A model generated the notes under the pieces. The model ran no database searches. It saw only the letters and a list, made by a program, of their open reading frames with translations, and had not been told where the DNA came from. Source: JADFUS01 sp964600025 (GTDB lineage: Bacteria; Bacteroidota; Bacteroidia; Bacteroidales; Rikenellaceae). Taken from it: a DNA stretch of 64,000 bases. This document shows positions 32,669-41,547 of the stretch, piece by piece. Position 1 is the stretch's first letter; every line of letters starts with the position of its first letter. The translations under genes were made by a program, and so were the position numbers. The DNA is taken from positions 1 through 64,000 of the forward strand of contig CAZRHJ010000002.1 in the NCBI GenBank assembly GCA_964600025.1, in the 5' to 3' direction.

Positions 32669-33916
32669 TTATAAAATGTATTTTCCTGCACAAAACCCAG
32701 TAGAGAATGCTATTTGAAGATTATATCCGCCAGTGTCTGCATCTATATTCAATAACTCCCCTGCAAATGACAAACCATCACAAATATTTGATTTTAGAGT
32801 TTTTGGTTCTACTTCCGTACAATCTACGCCACCAGCCGTAACAACAGCTTCGGCAAATCCTCTATCTCTCAAAACCTGCAATTTAAAATTTTTAATTATA
32901 TTAATCACCTCAATTTTTTGTCTTTCATCAAGCGAAGATAATAAAACATTTTTATTCTGCGTAATTTCTGACAAAATCATTTGAATTAATTTTTGTGGAA
33001 AAAGTTTCCTAAAAAAAGTTTCCAACGTAAGTTTTGGATTTTCAGCACATTCTCTGTCCATTCTTCCAAGAAATTTATTTTGTGTAAGCCCCGGTTTAAA
33101 GTCTATTACAAAATAAACGTGTTGTTTTTTGCTAAGAGCTTCGACTGCCAACCTACTCATTCTGAAAATCGAACCTCCACCAATACCAAAACTAAAAAAT
33201 TCTGCTTCACCCTGCTCCTTTGCAATGATTTGGGAATCTATTTCCAAAGAAATATTTATATTTTTGACAACTAAACCTCTTACTTGACTCAAAAATTTAG
33301 ATTTTATATCAAAAGGAACTAATGAGGGTAAAAGTGGTGTAATAGTATGTCCTAATTCTTTTGCAAAGGCGTATCCATCACCTGTCGAACCAGTCTTTGG
33401 GTATGACTTCCCACCCGTAGCGAGTATAACTTTTGAGGCTTTTAATGCACTTGCTCTACCAGAGAGAAACAAGTCAAAACCACTTTCGGTCTTTACTATT
33501 TTGTTAATCTCACAATTACACTCAATATCTACATCGGAACGATAACAATTATTTTCTAAACACCTAACAACGTCCCAAGCATCTTCGCTCATAGGGTAGA
33601 TTCTACCACCTTGTTTTACAACAAGTTTAAGACCATTGTCTTGAAAAAAATGCCAAGTATCTTCGTTATCAAATTCTTTGAACGAATGTTCAAAAAAATC
33701 CTTTTCACTTCTGACTTTCGACAAAAATTCTTCGTAGCCTTTGTTATTCGTTAAATTACAACGACCCTTGCCAGTAATTCTAATTTTCCTGCCACATTTT
33801 TCCATTTTTTCCAAAACTACAATTTTGGCTTTTGTGTGAAATGCAGCACAAGATAGAGCAGCCATCAAACCCGCTGCACCACCTCCAACAATCGCTACAT
33901 CATAATATTTTTGCAT
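32669..33916 (-). CDS. BaiN/HI0933-like FAD-dependent oxidoreductase
   Basis: Flavoprotein of 415 residues in the BaiN/YhiN family. The N-terminal dinucleotide fold is VAIVGGGAAGLMAALS (residues 7-22), followed by ITGKGRCNLTN, PMSEDAWDVV, a central LATGGKSYPKTGSTGDGY and the C-terminal AVVTAGGVDCTEVEPKT and GELLNIDADTGGYNLQIAFSTG. The family is annotated as NAD(P)/FAD-dependent reductase, but the physiological substrate is unknown for most members. It begins the operon that ends with the cobalamin adenosyltransferase. Confidence 0.92.
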   Translation of the reverse strand: MQKYYDVAIVGGGAAGLMAALSCAAFHTKAKIVVLEKMEKCGRKIRITGKGRCNLTNNKGYEEFLSKVRSEKDFFEHSFKEFDNEDTWHFFQDNGLKLVVKQGGRIYPMSEDAWDVVRCLENNCYRSDVDIECNCEINKIVKTESGFDLFLSGRASALKASKVILATGGKSYPKTGSTGDGYAFAKELGHTITPLLPSLVPFDIKSKFLSQVRGLVVKNINISLEIDSQIIAKEQGEAEFFSFGIGGGSIFRMSRLAVEALSKKQHVYFVIDFKPGLTQNKFLGRMDRECAENPKLTLETFFRKLFPQKLIQMILSEITQNKNVLLSSLDERQKIEVINIIKNFKLQVLRDRGFAEAVVTAGGVDCTEVEPKTLKSNICDGLSFAGELLNIDADTGGYNLQIAFSTGFCAGKYIL

Positions 33917-33950
33917 TAAATCAAAGTTTTATTGAAAATTCTATTTTTTA

Positions 33951-34082
33951 TATTTCCGAAATAGTACAAACTCCTTCTCTTAGGCTATTCTGAATATATA
34001 ACGTAGCGTATGGCGTACGTAAAGCAGAGTATCAGCAAAATAGACAAGATAGGCGAGTTTCGTTTTTAGTAGACAGTACTAA
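33951..34082 (+). repeat. Dispersed hairpin repeat (copy 5)
   Basis: Diverged copy lacking the left terminus. It contains TCTTAGGCTATTCTGA, AACGTAGCGTATGGCGTACG, ATCAGCAAAATAGACAAGAT and AGGCGAGTTTCGTTTTTAGT, and ends GACAGTACTAA directly against the stop codon of the PCMD gene. Confidence 0.75.
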
Positions 34083-35057
34083 TTAATAAACATATTTAAC
34101 ATTATCCACCCACAGAGTACTTCCAGGAGCTCCCACATAAGCACCATTTTGGCTCGATGAGAAAATCAAAAATATATGTGTTGGTTGGTCTTCCTCACCA
34201 CCCCAACCAATTTCTACAATTCGTTTTTGCTCTCCTTTTGAGTTTGTATCATAGTGTCTAAAATCTTTTTCAGTTTTTTTGGTTAGCAAAGCCAAGTGTT
34301 TTTTGAATATTGGCAATTTTGAAATATCTCCTTTCAAAATATCCAAAGTATAATTGTTTACCCATTTTCCATCTGTATCGTCCAAACGAATATTTGCTGT
34401 ACCAAGACGTTTAGCAAAAATATTACCTTCTTCGTCTTCCCAACGTTTTTGGACAAACACCAATACTTCGGCAAAATTCTGCTCACCCAAAGCGGTAGGG
34501 TCGCCCATACCATTAGCGTAGTATCTTTCGCCAGTAGATAAATACTTGTAATCAAACATAATTTGTTTGGGCATAGAAGATATTTCCACACCTCTACAAA
34601 CATTCTCAATAGCAGATTTAACAGATTTGATAGGCTCTATGATATTGCCAAGATATACAGAACCTGCGGCAATTACATTTATATTAAAAAGTCCCAATAC
34701 CCTTACTTTTTCAAGTTTAGTTTCGAGTTTTGCAACATAGCCACCAGTTTCACGAGTATCACGAGATACTGTGGAAGACCCTTTGACTACACCTACATCT
34801 GCAAAAACATTCGAACTTCGCCAAGGAACTCTTGCATCTTTAACATAAGGACTGTTTTGAGGAATAGTTTGAGCCTCTCCAATCTCGTACAAAGTATGTA
34901 CTTTCGAACCGATTATTCGTGAATCCTTGACTGTTCGTGAAAACCATTTTTCAAAATCTCCGTAAGGAATAGGAACGATATTGCCAGAGTTTTGAGCAAA
35001 TGTAGATATGCCTGTAAAACAGCATAATATCGTTAATATTAATACTTTATTTTTCAT
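34083..35057 (-). CDS. PCMD domain-containing exported protein
   Basis: Exported protein of 324 residues from the ATG at 35057, whose signal peptide ends at TFAQ. An upstream ATG four codons earlier gives the same signal. The region from IPYGDFEKWFSRTVKDS to the end matches the putative carbohydrate metabolism (PCMD) domain, with a DTRETGGYVAKLET strand pair and a GSTLWVDNVKYVY terminus typical of beta-sandwich surface proteins. The family is frequent in gut and oral Bacteroidales and has no proven biochemical role. It is probably in one transcript with the cysQ-like gene 16 bp upstream. Confidence 0.75.
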   Translation of the reverse strand: MKNKVLILTILCCFTGISTFAQNSGNIVPIPYGDFEKWFSRTVKDSRIIGSKVHTLYEIGEAQTIPQNSPYVKDARVPWRSSNVFADVGVVKGSSTVSRDTRETGGYVAKLETKLEKVRVLGLFNINVIAAGSVYLGNIIEPIKSVKSAIENVCRGVEISSMPKQIMFDYKYLSTGERYYANGMGDPTALGEQNFAEVLVFVQKRWEDEEGNIFAKRLGTANIRLDDTDGKWVNNYTLDILKGDISKLPIFKKHLALLTKKTEKDFRHYDTNSKGEQKRIVEIGWGGEEDQPTHIFLIFSSSQNGAYVGAPGSTLWVDNVKYVY

Positions 35058-35085
35058 AATAAAAAACATTTATTTTCAGTCAAAG

Positions 35086-35895
35086 TTACATTTTTTTTGC
35101 CAATGCAACAAATTGATTAGTAACAAAACTTTCCAAAGTAAACAAATAGGACTTATTTGTAGATAAATCTAACACTTTTCCTCCGCTACACTGAACAAGT
35201 GCAACACCTGCCGCAATATCCCAAGCGTGGATTGGCAAACAGCGTGGATAACAGTCTATGTTTCCTTTTGCTATCTCGGCAAACTTCAACGAACTTCCCA
35301 TTTGAATAACTTTACTATTTGGAGTGTTTTCGCACTCACGAGTTATATAACAGTTGGTAGCATTATCTTGAAACGAAACGCTACGTGCAACTATATATTC
35401 TTGTTTGGTCTGTGGCAAAGGTAGCTTTGTTGATTTATTAATTAACTCATCTAAACTTCCAAAATTATCGGAAGGTTCTAAATTACACCAAAGCGTCCCA
35501 AACGAACTATGTGCAAAATATAAATCGTGGGTTATAGGCACATATATAACTCCAAATACAGATTTAGAATCTTCGATAAGTGCGATATTAACAGTAAACT
35601 CTTTGCTTTTGTTTATAAATCCCTTTGTTCCATCAAGTGGATCTATTAACCAGTATTTTGTCCACAATAGTCGTGCCGCTTTATCTTCAATTTTACTCTC
35701 TTCGCTTATGTACGGGATATTCGTAACAGACAAACCCTCCAAAATAATATCATTGGCAAGTTTATCAGCTAAGGTAACAGGAGAATTATCAGATTTTTTC
35801 TGAATTTGCAAATCCGAAATATCATAATATATCTTCTCTATTGCTCGCCCTGCCTCAACAGCAGATTTAATTGCAACTAATAATAAATTGTTCAT
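35086..35895 (-). CDS. cysQ: 3'(2'),5'-bisphosphate nucleotidase (inositol monophosphatase family)
   Basis: Mg2+-dependent phosphatase that removes the 3'-phosphate of PAP, a by-product of sulfate assimilation and sulfation. Length is 269 residues. The metal sites are visible: DPLDGTKGFINKSKEFTVNI near residue 90 and HAWDIAAGVALVQCSGG near 225, with SEES in the N-terminal third (YISEESK). The KEFTVNIAL form favours CysQ over inositol monophosphatase, but the two are hard to separate without alignment. Confidence 0.88.
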   Translation of the reverse strand: MNNLLLVAIKSAVEAGRAIEKIYYDISDLQIQKKSDNSPVTLADKLANDIILEGLSVTNIPYISEESKIEDKAARLLWTKYWLIDPLDGTKGFINKSKEFTVNIALIEDSKSVFGVIYVPITHDLYFAHSSFGTLWCNLEPSDNFGSLDELINKSTKLPLPQTKQEYIVARSVSFQDNATNCYITRECENTPNSKVIQMGSSLKFAEIAKGNIDCYPRCLPIHAWDIAAGVALVQCSGGKVLDLSTNKSYLFTLESFVTNQFVALAKKM

Positions 35896-35923
35896 TTTTT
35901 CGTTTTATAAAAAAATATTTCAT

Positions 35924-35939
35924 TATATTTGCAAAGATA
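35924..35939. promoter_or_regulatory. Back-to-back divergent -7 elements (HTH regulator and cysQ)
   Basis: TATATTTG on the plus strand (35924-35931) directly abuts CAAAGATA (35932-35939), which reads TATCTTTG on the minus strand. The two TAnnTTTG elements form one 16-bp near-palindrome. The two polymerase sites overlap fully, so they should compete. The plus promoter also shows that the apparent TTG start at 35929 is not a start codon. Confidence 0.6.
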
Positions 35940-35955
35940 TAAAATTTATGGTGAT

Positions 35956-36594
35956 ATGAAACAAAAAGAAGGTCAGATACATTCCGAACAATGGCTTAGA
36001 TTAAGCGAAGTGATTAGATGGACAGGATTGTCTATTCACGCATTCGCTGGTGAAGTAGGATTAAAACGTTCAGAAAACTTGTACCGAATAAAAAATAACC
36101 TAAACGGTATGAGCCGCAAACTTGTTATACAAGTTACAAATCGCTACCCAGAGATTAGCGACGTGTGGTTAATGACAGGTGCAGGAGATATGCTTTCAAA
36201 AAATAAATTAGAAACATCATCTATAATTCCGTACTACCACTTAGGTGTTCCACAATATCTTGAAAACCCAGATGATAGCAAATCTGGTTTCAGTGCTCCT
36301 TCTTTCATAAATGCAGATTTAGCAATAGATGTTATGACTTCTGACTTAAACGAGATTATTCCAGCAGGCAGTTCCGCTTTTCTTAAAAAAATCAGCATTG
36401 ATAATATCTTGTTTGGTAAACCATATTATGTTGTTACAGAACATTTTCAAGAATTTAGAATAATTACTCGTAGCGACAAAGCAAATATAATTAAATTATG
36501 TTCTCTACCAATAAATCAAATGAACGAAACATTGATAAAAACAGACGACATAAAACATATTTTTAAAGTAGAAGGATTTTTCAAAAAGATATAA
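35956..36594 (+). CDS. Helix-turn-helix regulator with S24-like C-terminal domain
   Basis: Regulator of 212 residues from ATG 35956 (MKQKEGQIHSEQWLRLSEV). The N-terminal HTH lies at about 20-60 (GLSIHAFAGEVGLKRSENLYRIKN). The C-terminal half resembles the LexA/CI-type S24 fold, with IPAGSSAFLKKI and YYVVTEHFQEFRI, but I cannot identify a clear Ser-Lys dyad, so self-cleavage is doubtful. Similar proteins are widespread as chromosomal genes in Bacteroidota, and no prophage genes are nearby. Its promoter overlaps that of cysQ. Targets are unknown. Confidence 0.75.
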   Translation: MKQKEGQIHSEQWLRLSEVIRWTGLSIHAFAGEVGLKRSENLYRIKNNLNGMSRKLVIQVTNRYPEISDVWLMTGAGDMLSKNKLETSSIIPYYHLGVPQYLENPDDSKSGFSAPSFINADLAIDVMTSDLNEIIPAGSSAFLKKISIDNILFGKPYYVVTEHFQEFRIITRSDKANIIKLCSLPINQMNETLIKTDDIKHIFKVEGFFKKI

Positions 36595-36599
36595 CAAAA

Positions 36600-36632
36600 A
36601 AAACTTACGACTTATTATGTCGTAAGTTTTTT
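36600..36632 (+). terminator. Terminator of the HTH regulator gene
   Basis: AAACTTACGAC / GTCGTAAGTTT, 11-bp perfect stem with a 7-nt loop and a following T-run. Confidence 0.9.
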
Positions 36633-36674
36633 TATTACTTGAAATACCAAAGTCAAAAACTGGTATTTTTAGAA

Positions 36675-36707
36675 TAGTATTGTCCGCTAAAAATCATACA
36701 AATTTCC
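36675..36707 (-). repeat. Short dispersed-repeat derivative (copy 6)
   Basis: TAGTATTGTCCGCTAAAAA (reverse complement of the right terminus) joined directly to TCATACAAATTTCC, a remnant of the internal block. It ends immediately at the stop codon of the M28 peptidase gene. Confidence 0.6.
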
Positions 36708-37664
36708 TTAGTTGTTTGCAACACTCCAAGAATTAAGATATGCAGATTTTGTAATATCTACTAATTTAGACCAATTTAGTTTCTCAACTACATCTGTAAC
36801 TTTGTGGTAATCTGAGTGTCCGTCAGTATGATACCACATAATAGGCACATCTCTACGCCCAAAACTTCTGTTATCACTACCACCTAATTTATTATCAGCA
36901 ACATTATAAATAGGCTCTAATTGCAGATTATATTGAGTTATATTCTGCTGCATAATTTGTTTGTAAGAATCCAAAGTATAGAAAAAAGCTACCAAATTAG
37001 GTTTTTCTTCATTTGTATTGCGTCCAATCATATCAAAATTCATATACATTTTGATATTTTTCAAATCTCCAAAATTACGAACAAAGTACTCTGAGCCACG
37101 TACGCCTACTTCCTCTGCGTCCCAAAATGCAAAAATAACGGAATATTTTGGCTTAACACCATTTTCTTTGTAAGCACGTGCTATCTGCAATACTGCCGAA
37201 ACTCCACTTGCATTATCATCAGCTCCGTTAAAAATTTTGTCTTTACCCGTAACATTGTTTTTTATGCCAAGGTGGTCGTAATGAGCCCCAATAATAACAT
37301 ATTGGTCTTTTATTTCGCCCTCTATATAGCCCAAAACATTATACAAATCAAATGTTTTTTTAGCGTCTAAAACATCTTCAACGAACCATACCGTATTCCC
37401 AGATTTTGCAAGTTGGAAATGTTGTTTGTAAGCCTCTTTATAGGGACTTATACCATATTGTTTGAGCTGCGAGATGATATATTCACGTGAAATTGCTGCA
37501 CCACGTGTACCAAACCCACGACCTTCTAACAAATCGTCTGCCAAGAAAGCAATATGAGCCTCAGCAGATTGTTTTGTGATAGTATTGAGTCCTTGCTCTA
37601 CATTACTCTGAGCAAATACTGCACTACACAACAAAACAGATAAAATTGTAAGTACTTTTTTCAT
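36708..37664 (-). CDS. Exported M28 family metallopeptidase
   Basis: Zinc aminopeptidase-type enzyme of 318 residues with a signal peptide ending at VFAQ (residue 19). The di-zinc ligands can be traced through GAHYDHLG, NGADDNASGVSAVL, DAEEVGVRGSEYF (the catalytic Glu and next ligand), MNFDMIGR and TDGHSDYHKVTD. It acts outside the cytoplasm, probably trimming N-terminal residues from peptides. It is the fourth exported peptidase in the window. A hairpin repeat separates it from the upstream rmuC gene. Confidence 0.93.
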   Translation of the reverse strand: MKKVLTILSVLLCSAVFAQSNVEQGLNTITKQSAEAHIAFLADDLLEGRGFGTRGAAISREYIISQLKQYGISPYKEAYKQHFQLAKSGNTVWFVEDVLDAKKTFDLYNVLGYIEGEIKDQYVIIGAHYDHLGIKNNVTGKDKIFNGADDNASGVSAVLQIARAYKENGVKPKYSVIFAFWDAEEVGVRGSEYFVRNFGDLKNIKMYMNFDMIGRNTNEEKPNLVAFFYTLDSYKQIMQQNITQYNLQLEPIYNVADNKLGGSDNRSFGRRDVPIMWYHTDGHSDYHKVTDVVEKLNWSKLVDITKSAYLNSWSVANN

Positions 37665-37697
37665 ATTAGTTGTTTTTATTTACAAAATCAGACTGGC

Positions 37698-37813
37698 TAC
37701 TAATAAACTCAGACTTCTTAGGATATTTTACTGGTATAGCGTAGCGTACGTGCAACAGACATCAGAAAAATAGACAAGATAGGCGAGTTTCATTTTAGTG
37801 TACGGAACAGTTA
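37698..37813 (+). repeat. Dispersed hairpin repeat (copy 7)
   Basis: Diverged copy: AATAAACTCAGACTTCTTAG, a shortened centre around TAGCGTAGCGTACGTG, AAATAGACAAGATAGGCGAG, then a decayed right terminus (TTTAGTGTACGGAACAG). It lies 2-3 bp from the rmuC stop codon. Confidence 0.75.
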
Positions 37814-37815
37814 TT

Positions 37816-39219
37816 TTAAATATTAATAGTTTCTGTATCTTCCAGCACTGGGATATTTGATTTTGCCTTAGTTCCTTTAATACCAAGTGATTGAAGTTGT
37901 TGCACTTGCCAAATAAAATTACCATTTCCTTGTGATAGCGATTTTAAAGCACTGTCATAACTTTCACGACATTTGGTAATATTTGAATCTATACTATTCA
38001 TATATCCCAAGAATATATCAAATTTGTCATACATTTTTGTGGCTCTATCAACAATCTGCATAACGCTCTGATTTTGTTTTTCTCGTTTCCAAAGGTCATA
38101 AACTAACTTTAAGGCAGTAATTAGATGGGTTGGAGTTATCAAAATAATTCGGCGTTTGTAGGCGTATTCCCACAAATTAGCATCTTCGTTAAGTGCTATC
38201 ATATAAGAGGCCTCAATAGGCATAAACATCATAACAAAATCCAAAGAATTTTCTCTGCTATCATATTTTTTGGCAGAAAGCTCGTCTATATGGCTACGAA
38301 TAGATACAATATGTTCTTTGAGAGCAACCGCTCGTATATCTTCGGTTTCTGCCTCCACATAGCGACTATAAGCCGTAAGTGATACTTTTGAATCAATAAT
38401 CACTTCTCGCTCGTCGGGATAACGCACCACAATATCGGGTCTTAGACTTCTTCCCTCCTCGCTTTTCTGTTCGTCCTGAGGAAAATACTCAACTCCTTTT
38501 TTTAGTCCAGAGTTTTGTAGGATAGTTTCGAGAATCATCTCACCCCAATTACCCTGAACTTTATTGTTTTTTTCACCTTTTAGAGCTTTCGTAAGATTGG
38601 TAGCGTCCGAACTTAATTGTTGATTTAGTTTCATCAAATTACTCAATTCTGTACTCAAACTTGCACGTTTTTCAGCCTCAGAGATATGTATTTTCTCAAT
38701 TTTTTCTTTAAAATCTGCTATATCCTTGCCAAAAGGTTCAAGCACAGTTTTAATCTGCTGAGTACCAAGCTGTGAAAACGAAGATTGTTTTTCTTCAAAA
38801 ATCTTATTAGCAAGATTTTCAAAAGTTACTTTTAGTTTTTCTTCATTCTTCTGTTCTTTTTCCTCCCTTGCTCTCAACATTTCTTCCAACGAAGATTTTT
38901 TTTCTTTGAGCATAGATATTTCTTCTTTCAAAACTACTAAGTTCTGAATATTTTGGTGTTTTGAATTTTCAAAATCTGTGATAGATATTTTTAGCTCACT
39001 GACTTTTTGTTCATAACCAATAATCTGTGAACTCAGAACTGCATTTTGCTGTTTGAGTTGTATCAAATCATTCTCTGCATCTTGATTTCGTGCTAACTGC
39101 TCAGCTAAATGATTGTTCTCTACAATCAGTCTTGAAGACTTGGATTGTTGGACAAAATAACCAATCACTACACCAATTATAACTGCAAAAATCAAAAAAA
39201 TAATAGTTGTAATATCCAT
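37816..39219 (-). CDS. rmuC: DNA recombination protein RmuC
   Basis: RmuC-family protein of 467 residues linked in E. coli to suppression of DNA inversions at short inverted repeats. It has an N-terminal membrane helix (about 4-22), a long coiled coil (about 30-190), and a PD-(D/E)xK nuclease-like domain with GNWGEMILETIL, RPDIVVRYPDEREVIIDSKV and a conserved TPTHLITALKLV region. It is encoded 10 bp after the DUF3109 gene. Its presence near hairpin repeats is noted but RmuC is a normal chromosomal gene. Confidence 0.93.
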   Translation of the reverse strand: MDITTIIFLIFAVIIGVVIGYFVQQSKSSRLIVENNHLAEQLARNQDAENDLIQLKQQNAVLSSQIIGYEQKVSELKISITDFENSKHQNIQNLVVLKEEISMLKEKKSSLEEMLRAREEKEQKNEEKLKVTFENLANKIFEEKQSSFSQLGTQQIKTVLEPFGKDIADFKEKIEKIHISEAEKRASLSTELSNLMKLNQQLSSDATNLTKALKGEKNNKVQGNWGEMILETILQNSGLKKGVEYFPQDEQKSEEGRSLRPDIVVRYPDEREVIIDSKVSLTAYSRYVEAETEDIRAVALKEHIVSIRSHIDELSAKKYDSRENSLDFVMMFMPIEASYMIALNEDANLWEYAYKRRIILITPTHLITALKLVYDLWKREKQNQSVMQIVDRATKMYDKFDIFLGYMNSIDSNITKCRESYDSALKSLSQGNGNFIWQVQQLQSLGIKGTKAKSNIPVLEDTETINI

Positions 39220-39229
39220 ATTCTAAATT

Positions 39230-39823
39230 TTATTCTTCTTCTACTTCTCCATTTGTAATAATTCTATCCACATCTTCGATATAAGAATAGAACTCCTCTC
39301 CCCATTGGCGAACAATAGCATCTTTGACACCTTGATATACTTTCACCCCACATTTTTCGCCATTTTGGATAGCATCTTTGCAAATATCCCAACGATGGTA
39401 GTTAAGCCCAACCATATTATTTTTAAACTCTTTGACACGAATAGGATACAAGTGGCAAGAAATAGGTTTCTTAAAATCAATCTTACCATCTCTAAACGCT
39501 TTTTCTATTGCACACAAAACCATTCCGTCCTCCGATACAAATGTAAAAGCACACTCCTCTGTACCTTCCACAAGTGTCGTTGTATAATCTCCCTCGAAGT
39601 CAATCTCAAAAACACCTTTCTCCTCAACGGCTTTCAGACCAACCTCTGTCATATAAGGCTTAACCTTATCCAAACAGTCCTCAATCTGCCCAATCTCACT
39701 CTCCAACAACGGAGCACCACTATCACCATAAACGCAACACGCTCCCTTACACTTGCACAAATCACACAAAAAATGCTCTGTAACAATATCGTCACTCAAT
39801 AATTTATTTTCTATCTCTATCAT
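39230..39823 (-). CDS. DUF3109 family cysteine-rich protein
   Basis: Protein of 197 residues from the ATG at 39823 (MIEIENKLLSDD). Eight or so conserved cysteines in the pattern CDLCKCKGACCVYGDSG (about 21-37), ISCHLYPIRVKEF and NYHRWDICKDA suggest a metal or Fe-S site, as in the YkgJ-like CxxCxxxCC group. Function is unknown. The start codon and next six codons fall in a 23-bp sequence repeated at the start of the methyltransferase gene 1.7 kb away. The native upstream promoter is now separated from this gene by the restriction-modification cassette. Confidence 0.88.
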   Translation of the reverse strand: MIEIENKLLSDDIVTEHFLCDLCKCKGACCVYGDSGAPLLESEIGQIEDCLDKVKPYMTEVGLKAVEEKGVFEIDFEGDYTTTLVEGTEECAFTFVSEDGMVLCAIEKAFRDGKIDFKKPISCHLYPIRVKEFKNNMVGLNYHRWDICKDAIQNGEKCGVKVYQGVKDAIVRQWGEEFYSYIEDVDRIITNGEVEEE

Positions 39824-39824
39824 A
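39802..39824. repeat. 23-bp direct repeat, copy A (cassette boundary)
   Basis: Begins ATTTATTTTC and ends CTATCATA, identical to 41526-41548. It holds the DUF3109 start codon and six codons in one frame, and the last codons plus stop of the restriction enzyme gene in another frame. Confidence 0.9.
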
Positions 39825-40565
39825 TTCAAATAAAATTGTAGGGTCTATTTTAAATTGCAACATATTTGCTGTTACTTTACCGCCATCTCCTCCTTTTCGC
39901 TGTAAAGTTATTTTGCCAATATTAATTGACCCTCTATTCGTTATTTTAATTTCTCCATTACCATATGCATTAAGGCATAAGTTTATGGGTTTTAAAACCC
40001 ATTTCGTATTTTGTAAGCCTTTTTGAATTACCAATATCCACTCAGCGGCAAAACTTCCTCTTCCCCTCAACACATCACTAACAATCAATGTTTTGTTTTG
40101 ATTCAACCATTCAAGCAATGCTGTTTGCTCGTCTATACTAAACTCCGTCATAAACATTCTTCGTTTATCTTTGGAATTTAAAATATTAGGTTTATACTCT
40201 CCGCTATAACGTTTTAATATACTAACAATATCACTTGGGATATTCCACATATCAGCATAAGAATCTACCCACCTTTTATCTATTTGATTGAAACCTTTTT
40301 TAGTACTAACTAATTTTACCTGTACGTTTTGAGTGTCAATTAAATTAGTTACTTTTATAGTTACTTGAATATGAACATCAGTTTTATAACCACTAATAAC
40401 CTCTGCTCTTACCACTTCTATTTCGGATAGATCATAACCCATAATAATAAGCCACTGTCGAGAACGCTCATCAAATACCCAATTATTAAAAGAATCTGCA
40501 ACTTCTTGTTCATTCTGAAACCCTTGTTTAGCAGTTTTAGACCCATTATATAAATTACTCGACAT
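39804..40565 (-). CDS. Type II restriction endonuclease, HinP1I-like
   Basis: Endonuclease of 253 residues that matches what I remember of R.HinP1I (G^CGC) over its whole length: GSKTAKQGFQNEQEVADSF, ISGYKTDVHIQV, VQVKLVSTKKGFNQIDKRW, SKDKRRMFMTEF, RGRGSFAAEWILV and LQRKGGDGG. The Asp in YKTD and the Q-x-K in VQVKLV are the metal-site positions of that PD-(D/E)xK variant. It overlaps the methyltransferase gene by 11 bp. Its last residues (DRDRK) and stop codon come from the 23-bp boundary repeat. Specificity for GCGC is inferred. Confidence 0.85.
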   Translation of the reverse strand: MSSNLYNGSKTAKQGFQNEQEVADSFNNWVFDERSRQWLIIMGYDLSEIEVVRAEVISGYKTDVHIQVTIKVTNLIDTQNVQVKLVSTKKGFNQIDKRWVDSYADMWNIPSDIVSILKRYSGEYKPNILNSKDKRRMFMTEFSIDEQTALLEWLNQNKTLIVSDVLRGRGSFAAEWILVIQKGLQNTKWVLKPINLCLNAYGNGEIKITNRGSINIGKITLQRKGGDGGKVTANMLQFKIDPTILFEYDRDRK

Positions 40566-41547
40566 AACTATTTATATTGTTTTTTATTAAGTACTGTAAA
40601 ACATCAACAGATATACCATTTCCAAATTGTTTAATTGCTTGATTATAATTATCACAGATATTAAAACTATCGGGATAACCTTGCAATCTTGCACATTCTC
40701 TTGGAGATAATTTTCTAATTTTACCATCAATCAAATACAGACCTGTTTTAGCACCAACTCCACCTCCATTTGCCGACAATGTTACTGAATGTCCCAACGG
40801 GTGATATATTCTTTCTCCTTGACCACCTTTATTTACATACCCAATCCTTATAGGTTTATTTTCAAATTCAAAATCATCAAAGAGTTTTTTTTCTTGAAAA
40901 ATCTGTTTTGTTATAAAAATATCTTTTCTACCTTTAATTTCTTTTGCATTATGCTGTTCGTCAATAATATCAAACAAACAAGAGCTTATTTTTTTATGTA
41001 CAAATGTAAAGTTATTTTTATCAATATCTTTCCTAAATCCAAAGAAAAATACACGTTCTCGCTTTTGTGGCAAGCCAAAATCACTTGTATTTACAACCTT
41101 ATAATATATATTATAATTTAATTTATTTAATTCTTGAATAATAGTTTTCAGCGTTTCTCCACCATTATGATTAACAATATTTTTAACATTTTCTAATATT
41201 AAAAATTTAGGGTTATGACTCTCTAATATCCTAACTATTTCAAAAAACAAAACTCCATTTTTGTCTTCAAAACCTTTCATTTTACCAGAAACAGAAAATG
41301 GCTGACAAGGAAATCCTGCACATAAAATATCGTGCGAAGGAATATCTCCTGCATCAATAAGTTTAACATCACCACTTGGAATTAATTTAAAATTTTTAGA
41401 ATATGTTTCAACAGCATACTTATCTATTTCTGAAGCAAAAACACACTCTGCCCCAAAACTCTTTAATGCTAAATGAAATCCACCAATACCAGCAAATAGG
41501 TCTATAAATTTAAGTCCATTTAGTGATTTATTTTCTATCTCTATCAT
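40555..41547 (-). CDS. DNA (cytosine-5)-methyltransferase, M.HhaI/M.HinP1I-like
   Basis: C5-cytosine methyltransferase of 330 residues from the ATG at 41547; the frame is open further upstream but that part contains the promoter. It has motif I FIDLFAGIGGFHLAL, motif IV GFPCQPFS with the catalytic Cys, motif VI ENVKN, motif VIII QKRERVF, the KGGQGERIYHPLG target-recognition region and motif X QFGNGISVDVLQY. The sequence follows M.HhaI (GCGC) closely, including the N-terminus MIEIENKSLNGLKF, so protection of GCGC is expected. The N-terminal codons are part of the 23-bp repeat. Confidence 0.93.
   Translation of the reverse strand: MIEIENKSLNGLKFIDLFAGIGGFHLALKSFGAECVFASEIDKYAVETYSKNFKLIPSGDVKLIDAGDIPSHDILCAGFPCQPFSVSGKMKGFEDKNGVLFFEIVRILESHNPKFLILENVKNIVNHNGGETLKTIIQELNKLNYNIYYKVVNTSDFGLPQKRERVFFFGFRKDIDKNNFTFVHKKISSCLFDIIDEQHNAKEIKGRKDIFITKQIFQEKKLFDDFEFENKPIRIGYVNKGGQGERIYHPLGHSVTLSANGGGVGAKTGLYLIDGKIRKLSPRECARLQGYPDSFNICDNYNQAIKQFGNGISVDVLQYLIKNNINSYVE

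Noticed and set aside
35929..35955. TTG start for the HTH regulator
   Set aside because: The TTG is part of the -7 element TATATTTG, so it cannot be transcribed as a start. The ATG at 35956 is chosen.
35929..36594. Prophage repressor
   Set aside because: The HTH/S24-like protein has no phage genes, integrase or attachment repeats nearby; similar chromosomal regulators are common in the phylum.
39305..39802. 165-codon plus-strand ORF opposite DUF3109
   Set aside because: It is the mirror of a conserved cysteine-rich gene on the other strand, has no family features, and arises from codon bias in an AT-rich gene.
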